Notes: a model not told the origin generated them from the letters alone. A stretch of 64,000 nt of DNA from Nocardia goodfellowii (GCF_017875645.1 NZ_JAGGMR010000001.1:3100001-3164000); one strand, 5' to 3'; positions 48,104-58,470 are shown, counted from the first letter of the stretch. Translations and numbers: made by a program.

Positions 48104-48933
48104 CGGACAAGCCGAAGGACCCCTCCGGTGACCCCGACGCGGGTTCGGCCACCGGTCGTGGTGTGACCAGCCCGTACGATTCGCCGACCGGGCAGTTTCC
48201 CCGGGTCGGCGGTGGCCCCGAGTTACGCAAGGACGTGCCCCGCACCGAGGAGGAACTGGGTATCGAACCCGACGTTCCGACGGTGGGGGAGCAGGCGGCC
48301 CCCACCGCGCCCTACTCCTACGCCAGCATCCCGCCCGCCGCGAACACCCCGGGCGAGCCGAGTTCCGCGATGCGCCGCCGCGCCGCCGAAAACCGGCGCG
48401 GCACATTGGATTTCGGTCTGTTCCTGCTGCGGTTGGTCGTCGGCGGCACCTTCATCTATCACGGCTTGCAGAAGTTGACGGGCTGGTTCCACGGACCGGG
48501 CCTGGACGGCACCCGCGACATGATGACCAATGGCGGCTGGGATCACGCCACCGTGTCCGCGATCCTGCTCACCACCGGTGAACTGCTCGGCGGCATCCTG
48601 CTGGTGCTCGGTCTGGCCACGCCGCTCGCCGCGGGCGCGGTGCTCGCCGTGATCATCAACGCCTGGCTGTGGAAGCAGGGGATGAATCCCGGCTTCCAGT
48701 ACAACGCCGGCGTCCGCAGCGGCGTCGAAATGGACAGCATCCTGGTCGGCGCGGCCGCCGCGATCATACTTACCGGTCCGGGTCGCTGGTCTCTGGACCG
48801 CAACCGCGGTTGGGCCATCCGCCCGGCGTGGGGTTCGTTCGTGGTCCTGCTGCTGGCCGTCGCGGTCGCGATTCTCACCTTCTGGTTCCTGCACGGCGGC
48901 AACCCGCTGACCGGCATCGGTCCGTTCGACTGA
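48100..48933 (+). CDS. DoxX-family membrane protein
   Basis: 277 aa. A long, charged, probably disordered cytoplasmic N-terminus (about 105 residues) precedes a DoxX core with four to five helices: FGLFLLRLVVGGTFIYHGLQKLTGWF, LLTTGELLGGILLVLGLATPLAAGAVLAVIINAW, ILVGAAAAIILTGPGRWSLDRN, and a last helix FVVLLLAVAVAILTFWF. The N-terminal GLFLLR and the HGLQK motif are the family hallmarks. In mycobacteria the orthologous Rv3005c takes part in a membrane oxidoreductase complex for oxidative-stress resistance; a similar role here is inferred. Confidence 0.9.
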   Translation: MTDKPKDPSGDPDAGSATGRGVTSPYDSPTGQFPRVGGGPELRKDVPRTEEELGIEPDVPTVGEQAAPTAPYSYASIPPAANTPGEPSSAMRRRAAENRRGTLDFGLFLLRLVVGGTFIYHGLQKLTGWFHGPGLDGTRDMMTNGGWDHATVSAILLTTGELLGGILLVLGLATPLAAGAVLAVIINAWLWKQGMNPGFQYNAGVRSGVEMDSILVGAAAAIILTGPGRWSLDRNRGWAIRPAWGSFVVLLLAVAVAILTFWFLHGGNPLTGIGPFD

Positions 48934-48946
48934 TCGTCCGAACCGG

Positions 48947-48991
48947 AAACGCCCCCTTCGCGCTTGGATTAGAGGCGAAGGGGGCGTTTTT
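48947..48991. terminator. Bidirectional terminator between DoxX gene and ilvD
   Basis: AAACGCCCCCTTCGC (48947-48961) pairs with GCGAAGGGGGCGTTT (48975-48989) and is followed by T residues on the plus strand; on the minus strand the stem ends in TTT as well. A strong rho-independent terminator serving both convergent genes. Confidence 0.9.
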
Positions 48992-49015
48992 CGTAACCTG
49001 TTGTGCCGCTGGGAG

Positions 49016-50857
49016 TTACGGCACGTAGCGGACCGCGCCCTTATCGGCCGAGGTGGCCAGCGCCGCGTAGGCGCGCAACGCCGTGGTGACCGGGCGGTCC
49101 CGGTTGACCGGCTGCCAGGGTCGCTCGGAGGCCTCCATCTTCGCGCGCCGCTCGGCCAGCACCGCGTCCTCGACCAGCACCTCGAGCGTGCGGGACGCGA
49201 CGTCGATGCGGATCTGGTCGCCGTTCTCGATCAGGCCGATCGCACCACCGGCGCCGGCCTCGGGGGACATGTGGCCGATCGACAGGCCCGAGGTGCCGCC
49301 GGAGAAGCGCCCGTCGGTGATCAGCGCGCACTGCTTGCCCAGGCCAGAACCCTTGAGGAAAGCGGTGGGGTGCAGCATCTCCTGCATGCCCGGTCCGCCC
49401 TTGGGGCCCTCGTACCGGACCACGATCACGTCACCCGGCTTGATCTTCTTGCCCAGGATCGCCGAGACGGCCTCTTCCTGGGATTCGACCACGACGGCCG
49501 GGCCCTGGAAGGAGAACAGGTCCTCGTCGATGCCCGCGGTCTTGAGGATCGCGCCGTCGGGAGCGATGTTGCCGCGCAGCACGACCAAACCGCCCTCGAC
49601 GGTGTAGGCGTGCTCCTTGTCGCGGATGCAGCCCCCGGCCGCGTCGGTGTCCAGCGAGGACCAGCGGTTGTCGGTGGAGAACGGTTCGGTGGTGCGCACG
49701 CCGCCGGGCGCGGCGTGGAACAGCTCGATGGCTTCCTGGGAAGCCTTGCCGGAGCGGATATCCCAGGTGTCGAGCCACTGGTCGAAACTCTTGGTGTGCA
49801 CGGTGGACACGTCCTCGTGCAGCAGCCCGGCGCGCCGCAGTTCGCCCAGGATGGCGGGGATGCCGCCGGCGCGATGCACGTCTTCCATGTGGTAATCCGA
49901 GTTCGGCGACACCTTCGACAGGCACGGCACGCGGCGACTGATCTCGTCGATGGTGGTCAGATCGAAGTCGATCTCACCTTCCTGCGCGGCGGCCAGCGTG
50001 TGCAGCACCGTGTTGGTGGATCCGCCCATCGCCACGTCCAAGGCCATGGCGTTGCGGAAAGCCTTCTCGTTGGCCACATTTCGCGGCAGCACGGAGGCGT
50101 CGTCCTCGCGGTACCAGCGGTTGGCGATATCCACGATCACCGAGCCGGCCCCCTCGAACAGCGCCCGGCGGGCGGCGTGGGTGGCCAGCGTGGAGCCGTT
50201 GCCCGGCAGCGCCAGACCCAGCGCCTCGGTGAGGCAGTTCATCGAATTCGCGGTGAACATGCCCGAACAGGAACCGCAGGTCGGGCAGGCGCTGCGCTCG
50301 ACCTCGTCCAGGCCTTCATCCGAGACAGCCTGATTCGCGCTCGCCGAGATCGCCACGACCAGGTCGGTCGGCGCCTGCGCGACACCGTCGACCACCACGG
50401 CCTTACCGGCCTCCATCGGGCCGCCGGAGACGAACACGGCCGGAATGTTCAGTCGCATAGCGGCATTCAGCATGCCGGGGGTGATCTTGTCGCAGTTGGA
50501 GATGCACACCAGCGCGTCGGCGGTGTGCGCGTTCGCCATGTATTCGACGGAGTCGGCGATGATCTCGCGCGACGGCAGCGAGTACAGCATGCCGCCGTGC
50601 CCCATGGCGATGCCGTCGTCGACCGCGATGGTGTGGAACTCGCGCGGCACGCCGCCCGCGGCGCGCACGGCCTCGGCCACGATCTCGCCGACATCCTTGA
50701 GATGCACGTGGCCGGGGACGAACTGCGTGTAGGAGTTCGCGATGGCGATGATCGGCTTGCCGAAATCGGAGTCGGTCATACCGGTGGCGCGCCAGAGCGA
50801 GCGGGCGCCCGCGGCATTGCGGCCGATGGTGGTGGTGCGTGAGCGAAGCGGTGGCAT
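49016..50857 (-). CDS. ilvD: Dihydroxy-acid dehydratase
   Basis: 613 aa. Converts 2,3-dihydroxy-isovalerate or -methylvalerate to the 2-keto acids, the step after IlvC in Val/Ile synthesis. Iron-sulfur cluster cysteines in [13 protein letters not shown] and the [19 protein letters not shown] block, Mg-binding [14 protein letters not shown], and C-terminal [18 protein letters not shown] and [21 protein letters not shown]. Full length. Located beside ilvBNC here, which differs from M. tuberculosis where ilvD lies elsewhere (Rv0189c). An operator shared with ilvB lies about 280 bp upstream. Confidence 0.97.
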   Translation of the reverse strand: MPPLRSRTTTIGRNAAGARSLWRATGMTDSDFGKPIIAIANSYTQFVPGHVHLKDVGEIVAEAVRAAGGVPREFHTIAVDDGIAMGHGGMLYSLPSREIIADSVEYMANAHTADALVCISNCDKITPGMLNAAMRLNIPAVFVSGGPMEAGKAVVVDGVAQAPTDLVVAISASANQAVSDEGLDEVERSACPTCGSCSGMFTANSMNCLTEALGLALPGNGSTLATHAARRALFEGAGSVIVDIANRWYREDDASVLPRNVANEKAFRNAMALDVAMGGSTNTVLHTLAAAQEGEIDFDLTTIDEISRRVPCLSKVSPNSDYHMEDVHRAGGIPAILGELRRAGLLHEDVSTVHTKSFDQWLDTWDIRSGKASQEAIELFHAAPGGVRTTEPFSTDNRWSSLDTDAAGGCIRDKEHAYTVEGGLVVLRGNIAPDGAILKTAGIDEDLFSFQGPAVVVESQEEAVSAILGKKIKPGDVIVVRYEGPKGGPGMQEMLHPTAFLKGSGLGKQCALITDGRFSGGTSGLSIGHMSPEAGAGGAIGLIENGDQIRIDVASRTLEVLVEDAVLAERRAKMEASERPWQPVNRDRPVTTALRAYAALATSADKGAVRYVP

Positions 50858-51132
50858 GGGCTGGGTCCTCGATGGTCGCGGGGGCTGATGTGCGACGGCG
50901 CAGAGCGGATCTACGGCCTGTCCACGGTACTCCCGGGTTCAGCGGGGCTTTCGGGGTGGGCGGACCGCTCAGGTGTCGCGCTGTGTGTTCGCCGCGAGGG
51001 TGTCGCGGGTGCCTGCGGTGTCATCGGGGAGTGTCCGGACCGGCTCGGCTGAGGCCCGGTGGTCACCGAGCCGAGGCCAGTCTAGAGGTGTGATTTTCGC
51101 GTCATCGAGGCGTGCTGCTCCCCGGGATTCAC

Positions 51133-51151
51133 CGTCTCATCATGTGAGACG
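51133..51151. promoter_or_regulatory. Operator-like palindrome upstream of ilvD
   Basis: CGTCTCA-TCATG-TGAGACG, perfect 7-bp arms around 5 bp. The core GTCTCA-N5-TGAGAC is identical to the site before ilvB at 51728. It lies in the 297-bp region upstream of ilvD, about 280 bp from its start, directly after the PH-protein stop. A branched-chain regulator such as an IclR-type LtbR/NdgR protein is a candidate. Confidence 0.6.
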
Positions 51152-51154
51152 CGA

Positions 51155-51682
51155 TCAGTCGGTGCTGTCCTGGGCTTTTTCCGCCGCTTCGGCGGCTTTG
51201 CGCTCTTCGTAGGCGCGCTGCTCGGCTTCTTCGGCCGCGGCGAAGAGATCGGGGATCCGGCCCTCGGCGGCGGAGATCAGCTCGCGCAGCCGGTCGTAAC
51301 CGACGGCCGGAAGCTTCACTTCGGAGCCGTCGGTGAGATGCGCCCGGACGTATCCGCGTTTGGGGATCGAAACGCCTTTCAGCTGATCCCAATCGATGTG
51401 CCGCTGCTTGAAAACGGTGCGCAGGTCCAGGCCCGCGTCGGACACCCGCGTCTGCGTGCGCGCGATCCACAGCGCCGCTGCCAGCGGAATCAGGAGTAGC
51501 CACCACAGTCCGATCGGCCAGCCCGCGAAGAAGAAGAACACGCAGAAGAACAGCACGACCACGCCGATATAGGACGTCTGCGGAATCCGAATGACCTTCG
51601 GTTCGGACCCACCCGTGGCGGATCCTTCGTCGGAGGTGTGGGACGATTTAGCCGGTGGCACGGACTGATGCGGTGATGACAC
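51155..51682 (-). CDS. PH-domain membrane protein (Cfp6-like)
   Basis: 175 aa. A polar N-terminus, then two adjacent membrane helices (IGVVVLFFCVFFFFAGWPIGLWWLLLIPLAAALWIA, about residues 37-72), then a bacterial PH domain (QTRVSDAGLDLRTVFKQRHIDWDQLKGVSIPKRGYVRAHLTDGSEVKLPAVGYDRLREL), and a charged helical tail (EEAEQRAYEERKAAEAAEKAQ). Position next to ilvB matches Rv3004 (cfp6). Function unknown. GTG 51682. Confidence 0.85.
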   Translation of the reverse strand: MSSPHQSVPPAKSSHTSDEGSATGGSEPKVIRIPQTSYIGVVVLFFCVFFFFAGWPIGLWWLLLIPLAAALWIARTQTRVSDAGLDLRTVFKQRHIDWDQLKGVSIPKRGYVRAHLTDGSEVKLPAVGYDRLRELISAAEGRIPDLFAAAEEAEQRAYEERKAAEAAEKAQDSTD

Positions 51683-51727
51683 ACCACCATCCTCGCATCC
51701 TGGTGAACGGACACAAGCAACCGCACT

Positions 51728-51744
51728 GTCTCACATAATGAGAC
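51728..51744. promoter_or_regulatory. Operator-like palindrome upstream of ilvBNC
   Basis: GTCTCA-CATAA-TGAGAC, 16 bp before the -35 box of the ilvB promoter; same core as the site near ilvD. It could also act on the divergent PH-protein gene. Confidence 0.65.
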
Positions 51745-51759
51745 GCAGGAGTCAGAAGT

Positions 51760-51789
51760 TTGACTCACCGGTTCACGCCCGCATAACGT
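51760..51789 (+). promoter_or_regulatory. ilvBNC promoter
   Basis: TTGACT (51760-51765), 18-bp spacer, TAACGT (51784-51789). The -10 box is 7 nt before GTG 51797, so the transcript probably begins at the leader-peptide start codon. Confidence 0.65.
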
Positions 51790-51796
51790 CGTGCGC

Positions 51797-51844
51797 GTGA
51801 AACCAATCGAGCTTCTCGTAATCAGCTGGCGCGTCCAGCGTTGA
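51797..51844 (+). CDS. ilvB attenuator leader peptide (15 aa)
   Basis: Reads MKPIELLVISWRVQR, with six of fifteen codons for Ile, Leu or Val, four of them within LLVI. Stop TGA at 51842-51844. GTG 51791 is an alternative start adding two residues. Ribosome stalling at these codons when branched-chain aminoacyl-tRNA is scarce would expose the upstream pairing arm described for the attenuator. Confidence 0.8.
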   Translation: MKPIELLVISWRVQR

Positions 51845-51924
51845 GCTTGGCTCTCTGAGTCGACTACGAAGCTCGCGTTGCGACGCGCCACCCTCGAACA
51901 GCCCTGGCTGTCGAGGGTTTTTTT
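51828..51924 (+). promoter_or_regulatory. ilvBNC transcription attenuator
   Basis: Terminator: CCCTCGAACAGCC (51891-51903) pairs, with one bulged base, with GGCTGTCGAGGG (51906-51917), followed by seven T (51918-51924). Competing pairings: GGCGCGTC (51828-51835, within the leader ORF) with GACGCGCC (51882-51889), abutting the terminator, and GAGCTT (51843-51848) with AAGCTC (51869-51874). This is the architecture of ribosome-mediated attenuation as known for ilvB in corynebacteria; the exact switching structure is inferred. Confidence 0.8.
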
Positions 51925-52103
51925 GTGTTCAGGACTAATGTCCGGCGCGGGGCGCTCGCAAGGCACCACGTGTCAAGCACAAGCACGGCATGAGAGGTCA
52001 GGCCCGGAGGAGGAAGCTTGCGTAACCACGCAGGGCCCCGATCCTGCCGTCATCACACACAGTTTGTCCGGGGTCTAGAACGAAGTAGTTAGGAACGAAG
52101 ACG

Positions 52104-54029
52104 GTGAGTGCACCAACCGCACGGCCCGGGCCCTCGGCCCGCAGGCCGGCGCCTTCGGCGAATCAGCAGGGGACCGCTGCCAATCCGACGACCGCGGCCA
52201 ACCGCCGCCAGGTCCCGCCCGAGCGGGTCACCGGCGCGCAGTCGGTCGTCCGCTCGCTCGAAGAGCTCGGCGTCGACACCGTATTCGGCATTCCCGGCGG
52301 CGCGATCCTCCCGGTCTACGACCCGCTGTTCGACTCCACCAAGGTGCGCCACGTGCTGGTGCGCCACGAGCAGGGCGCGGGTCACGCGGCCACCGGCTAT
52401 GCCCAGGCCACCGGCAAGGTCGGCGTCTGCATGGCCACCTCCGGTCCCGGCGCGACCAACCTGGTCACTCCGATCGCGGATGCCCAGATGGACTCCGTGC
52501 CGCTGGTCGCGATCACCGGCCAGGTCGGCCGCAGCCTGATCGGCACCGACGCCTTCCAGGAAGCCGACATCTCCGGCATCACCATGGCGTGCACCAAGCA
52601 CAACTTCCTCATCACCGAGGGCGTCGACATCCCGCGCATCATGGCCGAGGCGTTCTACCTGGCGTCCTCCGGCCGTCCGGGCGCGGTGCTGGTCGACATC
52701 CCGAAGGACGTGCTGGTCAACCAGACCACCTTCAGCTGGCCGCCGGAGATGCGACTGCCCGGCTACCGCCCGGTCACCAAGCCGCACGGCAAGCAGGTGC
52801 GCGAGGCCGCCCGGATGATCATGGAAGCCAAGGCGCCCGTGCTCTACGTCGGCGGCGGCGTCATCAAGGCCGACGCGTCGGCCGAGCTGCTGGAGCTGGC
52901 CGAACTCACGGGCATCCCCGTGGTCACCACCCTGATGGCGCGCGGCGCGTTCCCGGACTCGCATGACCTGAACATGGGCATGCCCGGCATGCACGGCACC
53001 GTCGGCGCGGTCGCCGCCCTGCAGCGTTCCGATCTGCTGATCACCCTCGGCGCCCGTTTCGACGACCGGGTCACCGGCCAGCTCGACTCGTTCGCGCCCA
53101 ACGCCCGGGTGATCCACGCCGACATCGACCCGGCCGAGATCGGCAAGAACCGGCACGCCGACGTCCCGATCGTCGGCGACTGCCGCGAGGTGATCGCGGA
53201 ACTGACCGAGACCCTCAAGGCCGACCCGTCCGCCTCCGCCGGGGCCCCGCTGCTGAACCTGACCGACTGGTGGAAGTACCTGGAGGGTGTGCGCAAGTCG
53301 TACCCGCTCGGCTACGCCCCGCAGGAAGACGGTTCGCTCTCGCCCGAGTTCGTCATCGAGAAGCTGGGCGAGCTCGCCGGACCCGACGCCATCTACTGTG
53401 CCGGCGTCGGCCAGCACCAGATGTGGGCCGCCCAGTTCATCAAGTACGAGAAGCCGCGCACCTGGCTGAATTCCGGTGGCCTCGGCACCATGGGCTACGC
53501 CGTCCCGGCCGCCATGGGCGCCAAGATGGGCGCCCCGGACAAGGAGGTCTGGGCGGTCGACGGTGACGGCTGCTTTCAGATGACCAACCAGGAGCTGGCG
53601 ACCTGTGCCGTCGAGGGCGTGCCGATCAAGGTCGCGCTGATCAACAACGGCAACCTGGGCATGGTCCGCCAGTGGCAGACCCTGTTCTACGAGGAGCGCT
53701 ACTCCAACACCGATCTCGGCACGCACACCCTGCGCATCCCCGATTTCGTCAAGCTGGCGGAAGCGCTGGGCTGCGTCGGCATCCGGGTCGAGCGGGCCGA
53801 GGACGTGGAGGCCGCGATCCGGGAGGCGCAGTCCATCAACGACCGCCCCGTGGTGATCGACTTCATCGTCGGCAAGGACGCCCAGGTGTGGCCGATGGTC
53901 GCCGCCGGCACCGGCAACGACGAGATCATGGCCGCCCGCGGCATCCGCCCGCTGTTCGACGAGGACGAGGCCGCCGCCGAACCCGCCGTCATCCACGAGG
54001 CCATGACGCATAGCGAGGGACAGAAATGA
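52104..54029 (+). CDS. ilvB: Acetolactate synthase large subunit
   Basis: 641 aa, ThDP enzyme for the first common step of Val/Leu/Ile synthesis. Catalytic Glu in [14 protein letters not shown], the central FAD/CoA-oxidase-like domain ([34 protein letters not shown]), and the ThDP motif beginning [12 protein letters not shown] and ending INNGNLGM. The first ~45 residues are a Pro/Ala-rich extension of a kind common in actinobacterial IlvB. GTG 52104 follows a 180-nt leader part after the attenuator terminator that holds no further gene. It overlaps ilvN by ATGA. Confidence 0.97.
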   Translation: MSAPTARPGPSARRPAPSANQQGTAANPTTAANRRQVPPERVTGAQSVVRSLEELGVDTVFGIPGGAILPVYDPLFDSTKVRHVLVRHEQGAGHAATGYAQATGKVGVCMATSGPGATNLVTPIADAQMDSVPLVAITGQVGRSLIGTDAFQEADISGITMACTKHNFLITEGVDIPRIMAEAFYLASSGRPGAVLVDIPKDVLVNQTTFSWPPEMRLPGYRPVTKPHGKQVREAARMIMEAKAPVLYVGGGVIKADASAELLELAELTGIPVVTTLMARGAFPDSHDLNMGMPGMHGTVGAVAALQRSDLLITLGARFDDRVTGQLDSFAPNARVIHADIDPAEIGKNRHADVPIVGDCREVIAELTETLKADPSASAGAPLLNLTDWWKYLEGVRKSYPLGYAPQEDGSLSPEFVIEKLGELAGPDAIYCAGVGQHQMWAAQFIKYEKPRTWLNSGGLGTMGYAVPAAMGAKMGAPDKEVWAVDGDGCFQMTNQELATCAVEGVPIKVALINNGNLGMVRQWQTLFYEERYSNTDLGTHTLRIPDFVKLAEALGCVGIRVERAEDVEAAIREAQSINDRPVVIDFIVGKDAQVWPMVAAGTGNDEIMAARGIRPLFDEDEAAAEPAVIHEAMTHSEGQK

Positions 54030-54529
54030 GCACCACCCACACCCTGTCCGTCCTGGTCGAGGACAAGCCCGGCGTGCTCGCGCGCGTCGCGGCCCTGTTC
54101 TCCCGCCGTGGCTTCAATATCGAGTCGCTGGCGGTCGGCGGCACCGAGATCCCGGACATCTCGCGCATGACCATCGTCGTCACCGTCGAGGATCTGCCGC
54201 TCGAGCAGGTCACCAAGCAGCTCAACAAGCTGGTGAACGTCATCAAGATCGTCGAGCAGGACGCCGACAGCTCGGTCGCTCGCGAACTGATCCTGGTGAA
54301 GGTGCGCGCCGACGCCAGCGTGCGCACCCAGGTCATCGAGGCCGTCACCCTGTTCCGGGCGAAGGTCATCGACGTGTCCCCGGACGCGCTGACCGTCGAG
54401 GCGACCGGAACCCGGTCCAAGCTCGACGCACTGCTGCGGATGCTGGAACCGTATGGCATCCGCGAGATCGTGCAGTCCGGTGTCGTCGCCGTCGGCCGCG
54501 GACCCAAGTCGATCACAGCGACTCGCTAG
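54026..54529 (+). CDS. ilvN: Acetolactate synthase small (regulatory) subunit
   Basis: 167 aa. N-terminal ACT domain ([37 protein letters not shown]) that binds valine for feedback control, then the conserved C-terminal domain ([44 protein letters not shown]) that activates the large subunit. Translationally coupled to ilvB. Standard length. Confidence 0.97.
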   Translation: MSTTHTLSVLVEDKPGVLARVAALFSRRGFNIESLAVGGTEIPDISRMTIVVTVEDLPLEQVTKQLNKLVNVIKIVEQDADSSVARELILVKVRADASVRTQVIEAVTLFRAKVIDVSPDALTVEATGTRSKLDALLRMLEPYGIREIVQSGVVAVGRGPKSITATR

Positions 54530-54563
54530 CGCTCGCCGCTGTGAACAGCGCTGTGCTTATTCC

Positions 54564-54582
54564 GTGGGGGCTCCGCCCCCAC
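54564..54582. repeat. GC-rich hairpin between ilvN and ilvC
   Basis: GTGGGGGC-TCC-GCCCCCAC, perfect 8-bp stem followed by ACCCCCGCCCG. The motif is of the kind dispersed between genes in many high-GC actinobacteria. It could stabilise ilvBN message or partly terminate it, allowing separate control of ilvC. Confidence 0.6.
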
Positions 54583-54600
54583 ACCCCCGCCCGTGTTTAA

Positions 54601-55659
<1,059 letters not shown>

Positions 55660-55672
55660 TTCTCCGCGCATG

Positions 55673-55705
55673 AAAGGCCCGGCATCCACGCGGTGCCGGG
55701 CTTTT
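55673..55705 (+). terminator. Rho-independent terminator after ilvC
   Basis: GCCCGGCA (55677-55684) pairs with TGCCGGGC (55694-55701) around a 9-nt loop, preceded by AAAG and followed by TTTT. It lies 17 bp after the ilvC stop. Confidence 0.85.
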
Positions 55706-55842
55706 CGCTGTCCTGCGGGTGTTTCTCGCGATCGATCCGCGTTCCCGGCCGCTAACGGGCCCTGATGCTCAACGCCTTCGCCCCGGGCGCCGTCTCCGAA
55801 ATCCCTTGCGCGCCTTCACCATCTCCGTGCCTCTGACAGACG

Positions 55843-55875
55843 AAAACGTCGCCCGAGCATCCGGCTCGGGCGACG
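55843..55875 (-). terminator. Rho-independent terminator of the VOC-protein gene
   Basis: CGTCGCCCGAGC (55847-55858) pairs with GCTCGGGCGACG (55864-55875) around a 5-nt loop. Read on the minus strand, it follows the VOC gene stop by 8 bp and ends in TTTT. Confidence 0.85.
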
Positions 55876-55883
55876 TATTCGTC

Positions 55884-56306
55884 CTACTGGTTCTGCTGCA
55901 ACGGCTGACTGAACCGCAACACATTCCCCGACGGATCCCGGAACGCGCAATCCCGTACACCGTAGAACTGATCCGTCGGCTCCTGAATCACCTCGGCTCC
56001 CGCCGCACTGATCTGCTCGAAGGTGGCGTCACAATCCTCAGTATTGAAGATGACCCCACGCAACAGCCCCTTCCCGAGCAACTCCGCGGCCGCCGCCTTA
56101 TCGGCCTCCGACGCATTCGGGTCAGCCACCGCGGGCTCCAGCACGATCGTCACGTCCGGCTGGTTCTTCGGTCCCACCGATATCCAGAACAGCCCTTGCG
56201 CCTGCACATCGTTGCGCACTTCGAGCCCGAGCGTGTCCCGATAGAAGGCCAGCGCCTCGTCATGATCGTTCGCCGCGACAAAACATTGTGAGAGTGTGAG
56301 TTCCAT
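55884..56306 (-). CDS. VOC-superfamily (glyoxalase-like) protein
   Basis: 140 aa. One vicinal-oxygen-chelate module pair: LSQCFVAANDHDEALAFYRDTLGLEVRND, WISVGPKNQPDVTIVLEP, GVIFNTEDCDATFEQISAAGAEVIQEP, and YGVRDCAFRDPSGNVLRFSQ. The pattern is close to the actinobacterial lactoylglutathione-lyase-like proteins that lack a proven substrate. It has its own terminator. Confidence 0.9.
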   Translation of the reverse strand: MELTLSQCFVAANDHDEALAFYRDTLGLEVRNDVQAQGLFWISVGPKNQPDVTIVLEPAVADPNASEADKAAAAELLGKGLLRGVIFNTEDCDATFEQISAAGAEVIQEPTDQFYGVRDCAFRDPSGNVLRFSQPLQQNQ

Positions 56307-56366
56307 GCCACCAACGCTATGCCCGGCCCTCTGACCAGCGCTTCTTGATTCCTGATCGGTGTGTAC

Positions 56367-56819
56367 TCAGCCCTGATAAGGCTCCACCGTGAACTCCACC
56401 TGCCCCGACGGCGGCACACTCAACGCATTCACGGTGACAGTCCCGACGAACTTCCCGAACCCGGGCTGGAACACCGTCGACTTCGGATCACTGATCCAGA
56501 ACCCCGGCCCCGTAGCCTTTGCAGTCCGCGTCCCGGTCTCCCCGGTATCCACATTCCGCCAGTGCAGCGTGACATCCAGGCTGCACGACCCGACGCCGGT
56601 CATATTGGTGCTGACTGTGAACGTCGCGCTGCTCGGGTACCCGGGGCCGTGCACCGATGAGTCGACCACGGCAAAACACAGGCCGTTGGTGAGCGAGTAG
56701 ATCGTCTGAAACTTGCCACCGTTGGCTGCCGAAGCGGGGGCTGCGGTGAGGGTGAGCACGGCAGCCGTGGCAATGGCGCCGGCGGCGGGGAGCGTGAGAG
56801 TTCTTCTAACCGACTTCAT
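56367..56819 (-). CDS. Secreted hypothetical protein
   Basis: 150 aa with a signal peptide (MKSVRRTLTLPAAGAIATAAVLTLTAAPASA, cleavage after ASA). The mature 119 residues are threonine/valine-rich and alternate in a beta-sandwich-like pattern with two cysteines (LCFAVV, GSCSLD). No family recognised. Probably exported to the cell surface or medium. Confidence 0.75.
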   Translation of the reverse strand: MKSVRRTLTLPAAGAIATAAVLTLTAAPASAANGGKFQTIYSLTNGLCFAVVDSSVHGPGYPSSATFTVSTNMTGVGSCSLDVTLHWRNVDTGETGTRTAKATGPGFWISDPKSTVFQPGFGKFVGTVTVNALSVPPSGQVEFTVEPYQG

Positions 56820-57213
56820 CTGAAACCTCTATAGAGTGGGATGAATTTTCGGAGGATGTGTCGCGAACCATACCCGCTCACGGTTGGTGTCGGATCGGGT
56901 TCGGAAACTCTTGACGTACCCACATCTGCGAAGCGAGCCGCAACTATGAACTGCGTGCCGTCGGCCCGTTAAGGAGAGTGGGCGTCTCAATTTTGGAGGC
57001 CCTGCGGGTTTCTGGGTGAACCAGTTGCTCGTGGATGCTCTTGAGGGATCATCGTTGCAGGTCGTCGCGGCATCGGAAGGACATTATCGAGCCACGGCGG
57101 GACAATCTTTGCGTCGCTGAAGTCGCGGTAGCGAAGAACTCCACGACGCCCTCGCGCATACATCACCGTTGGATAGCTGTGGGTTCAAACCTTCGTGGTA
57201 CACCTAGCGGCGG
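56820..57213. other. 394-bp stretch without a supported gene; left edge of the defence island
   Basis: No convincing coding frame on either strand. Composition changes from the very GC-rich backbone to a more mixed one. A GGTTCAAACC element at about 57182 resembles a tRNA T-loop, but no tRNA can be folded. Upstream signals for the secreted-protein gene lie at the left end. Confidence 0.4.
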
Positions 57214-58470
57214 TCAGCGGTTCCCCAGATCACGCTCTTGGGCAGCCTTGAGCACGTCGATGATGGACTTGCCTACTGCACGGGCCACTGGAGGGGGGAA
57301 TGCGTTGCCGACTTGTCGATACTGGGCAGTCTTCCCCCCTGAAAAGTCCCATTCGGGTGGGAACCCCTGAATGATGGCTGCCTGCCGCACGGTTAGCATC
57401 GGTCCATCTGGGCCGAAAAGATCGCGAGTCTCGGTCTTTTTCAGCGCGCATGTCTCGGGGTCATTGGCGACGCCCATGCCCGAGATCCCCAGCTGTTTCC
57501 ACGCGGCTTTCGCCCGGCTGGGGCCGAGGTCAGCGCCGCCGTGTTTCTTGGATCCTCCGACGAGAGTGGGCGCGATACCGCCGCTCTTGGCCCTCAGTTC
57601 GCTATCACGACTACGCGCCCGCTCCAGCCACCGCTTATAGGCCGCACGAGCTTCCTTCGCATGGGCGCCTTTGAAGTAGGGCTCGAATCGCTGCTCCATT
57701 GAAGCCTGAAGGCTGTCAACGACGCTGACCGGATCCTCGTGTGTTGCCGTGGGCCATTCGTACTTGAGGTCTCGAAGAACGTCATCGCGGAACGCGACAA
57801 GGATCGCTCGGGGCCGGAGTTGCGGCACCCCGAAGTCGCTGGCTTCCAAGACGCCCCACTTACACACTGTGTAGCCGAGACCCTCGTCTTCGGTGAACTG
57901 ACCGTCGTCACCGAAATATGTTCCACCCTGCAGCTTTGCCTGGATCCAGTCTCGATAGGTGGAGAACTTGGGATCCATGATGCCGCGGACGTTCTCGATC
58001 ATGACTGCACGAGGCTTGAGAATCTCGACTAGTTCCAGCATGCGAGGGAACAGGTCTCGTTCATCATCCTTGCCCAGTTGTTTGCCTGCATGCGAGAACG
58101 GCGGGCACGGTACTCCGCCGGCGAGCAGATCCAAGCCCCGTTGCTTGAGCAGGGGACCGCTCTTCACCAGATCGCGGAAGGGATCGAATTCTTTGACGTC
58201 AGTTGCGAGGATGTCGCAGTTTTCTCGTTCCCAGGACCACACCTCGTGATCCTCGATGTTGAGCCGCAAGGTATCGGCGGCATTGCCGTCGATCTCAACG
58301 AGAGCCAAATGTCCGAAACCTGCCTGGTGCAGTCCTACTGCCTGTCCTCCAGCCCCGGCACAAATCTCAATCGATGTGAATTTCGTTGGCGCCACGTCGG
58401 ATTCAGATTCAGCTGTGAGCGCTACGGCATCATCGCTGGCGCAGGTCTCGTCAACGAGAAGGTCGGTCAC
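57214..58470 (-). CDS. DNA (cytosine-5) methyltransferase of a type II R-M system
   Basis: About 418 aa. C5-MTase motifs in order: I IEICAGAGGQAVGLHQAGF, IV with the catalytic Cys in GGVPCPPFSHAGKQ, VI ENVRG, VIII VPQLRPRAILV, IX/X RQAAIIQGFPPEW and QVGNAFPPPVARAVG. The region between VIII and IX is the target-recognition domain. GTG 58470 is chosen because AAAGG lies 8 nt upstream; the open frame continues to an ATG at 58563, but that start would leave only 2 bp to the divergent vsr gene. It would protect the sequence cut by the enzyme at 59093. Confidence 0.92.
   Translation of the reverse strand: MTDLLVDETCASDDAVALTAESESDVAPTKFTSIEICAGAGGQAVGLHQAGFGHLALVEIDGNAADTLRLNIEDHEVWSWERENCDILATDVKEFDPFRDLVKSGPLLKQRGLDLLAGGVPCPPFSHAGKQLGKDDERDLFPRMLELVEILKPRAVMIENVRGIMDPKFSTYRDWIQAKLQGGTYFGDDGQFTEDEGLGYTVCKWGVLEASDFGVPQLRPRAILVAFRDDVLRDLKYEWPTATHEDPVSVVDSLQASMEQRFEPYFKGAHAKEARAAYKRWLERARSRDSELRAKSGGIAPTLVGGSKKHGGADLGPSRAKAAWKQLGISGMGVANDPETCALKKTETRDLFGPDGPMLTVRQAAIIQGFPPEWDFSGGKTAQYRQVGNAFPPPVARAVGKSIIDVLKAAQERDLGNR

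Noticed and set aside
49001..50842. 613-codon open frame antisense to ilvD
   Set aside because: It mirrors ilvD exactly, a usual effect of high GC at third positions; its protein is Arg/Gly/Val-rich and without motifs.
51797..51924. T-box riboswitch for ilvBNC
   Set aside because: No T-box sequence or specifier stem; the leader peptide with Ile/Leu/Val codons and the terminator explain the region better.
52089..54011. 640-codon open frame antisense to ilvB
   Set aside because: Shadow of ilvB on the opposite strand with no recognisable domain or ribosome-binding site.
57165..57215. tRNA-like GGTTCAAACC element as a possible tRNA relic or attachment site
   Set aside because: The flanking bases do not form T-arm or acceptor stems, and no direct repeat of it was found elsewhere in the window.
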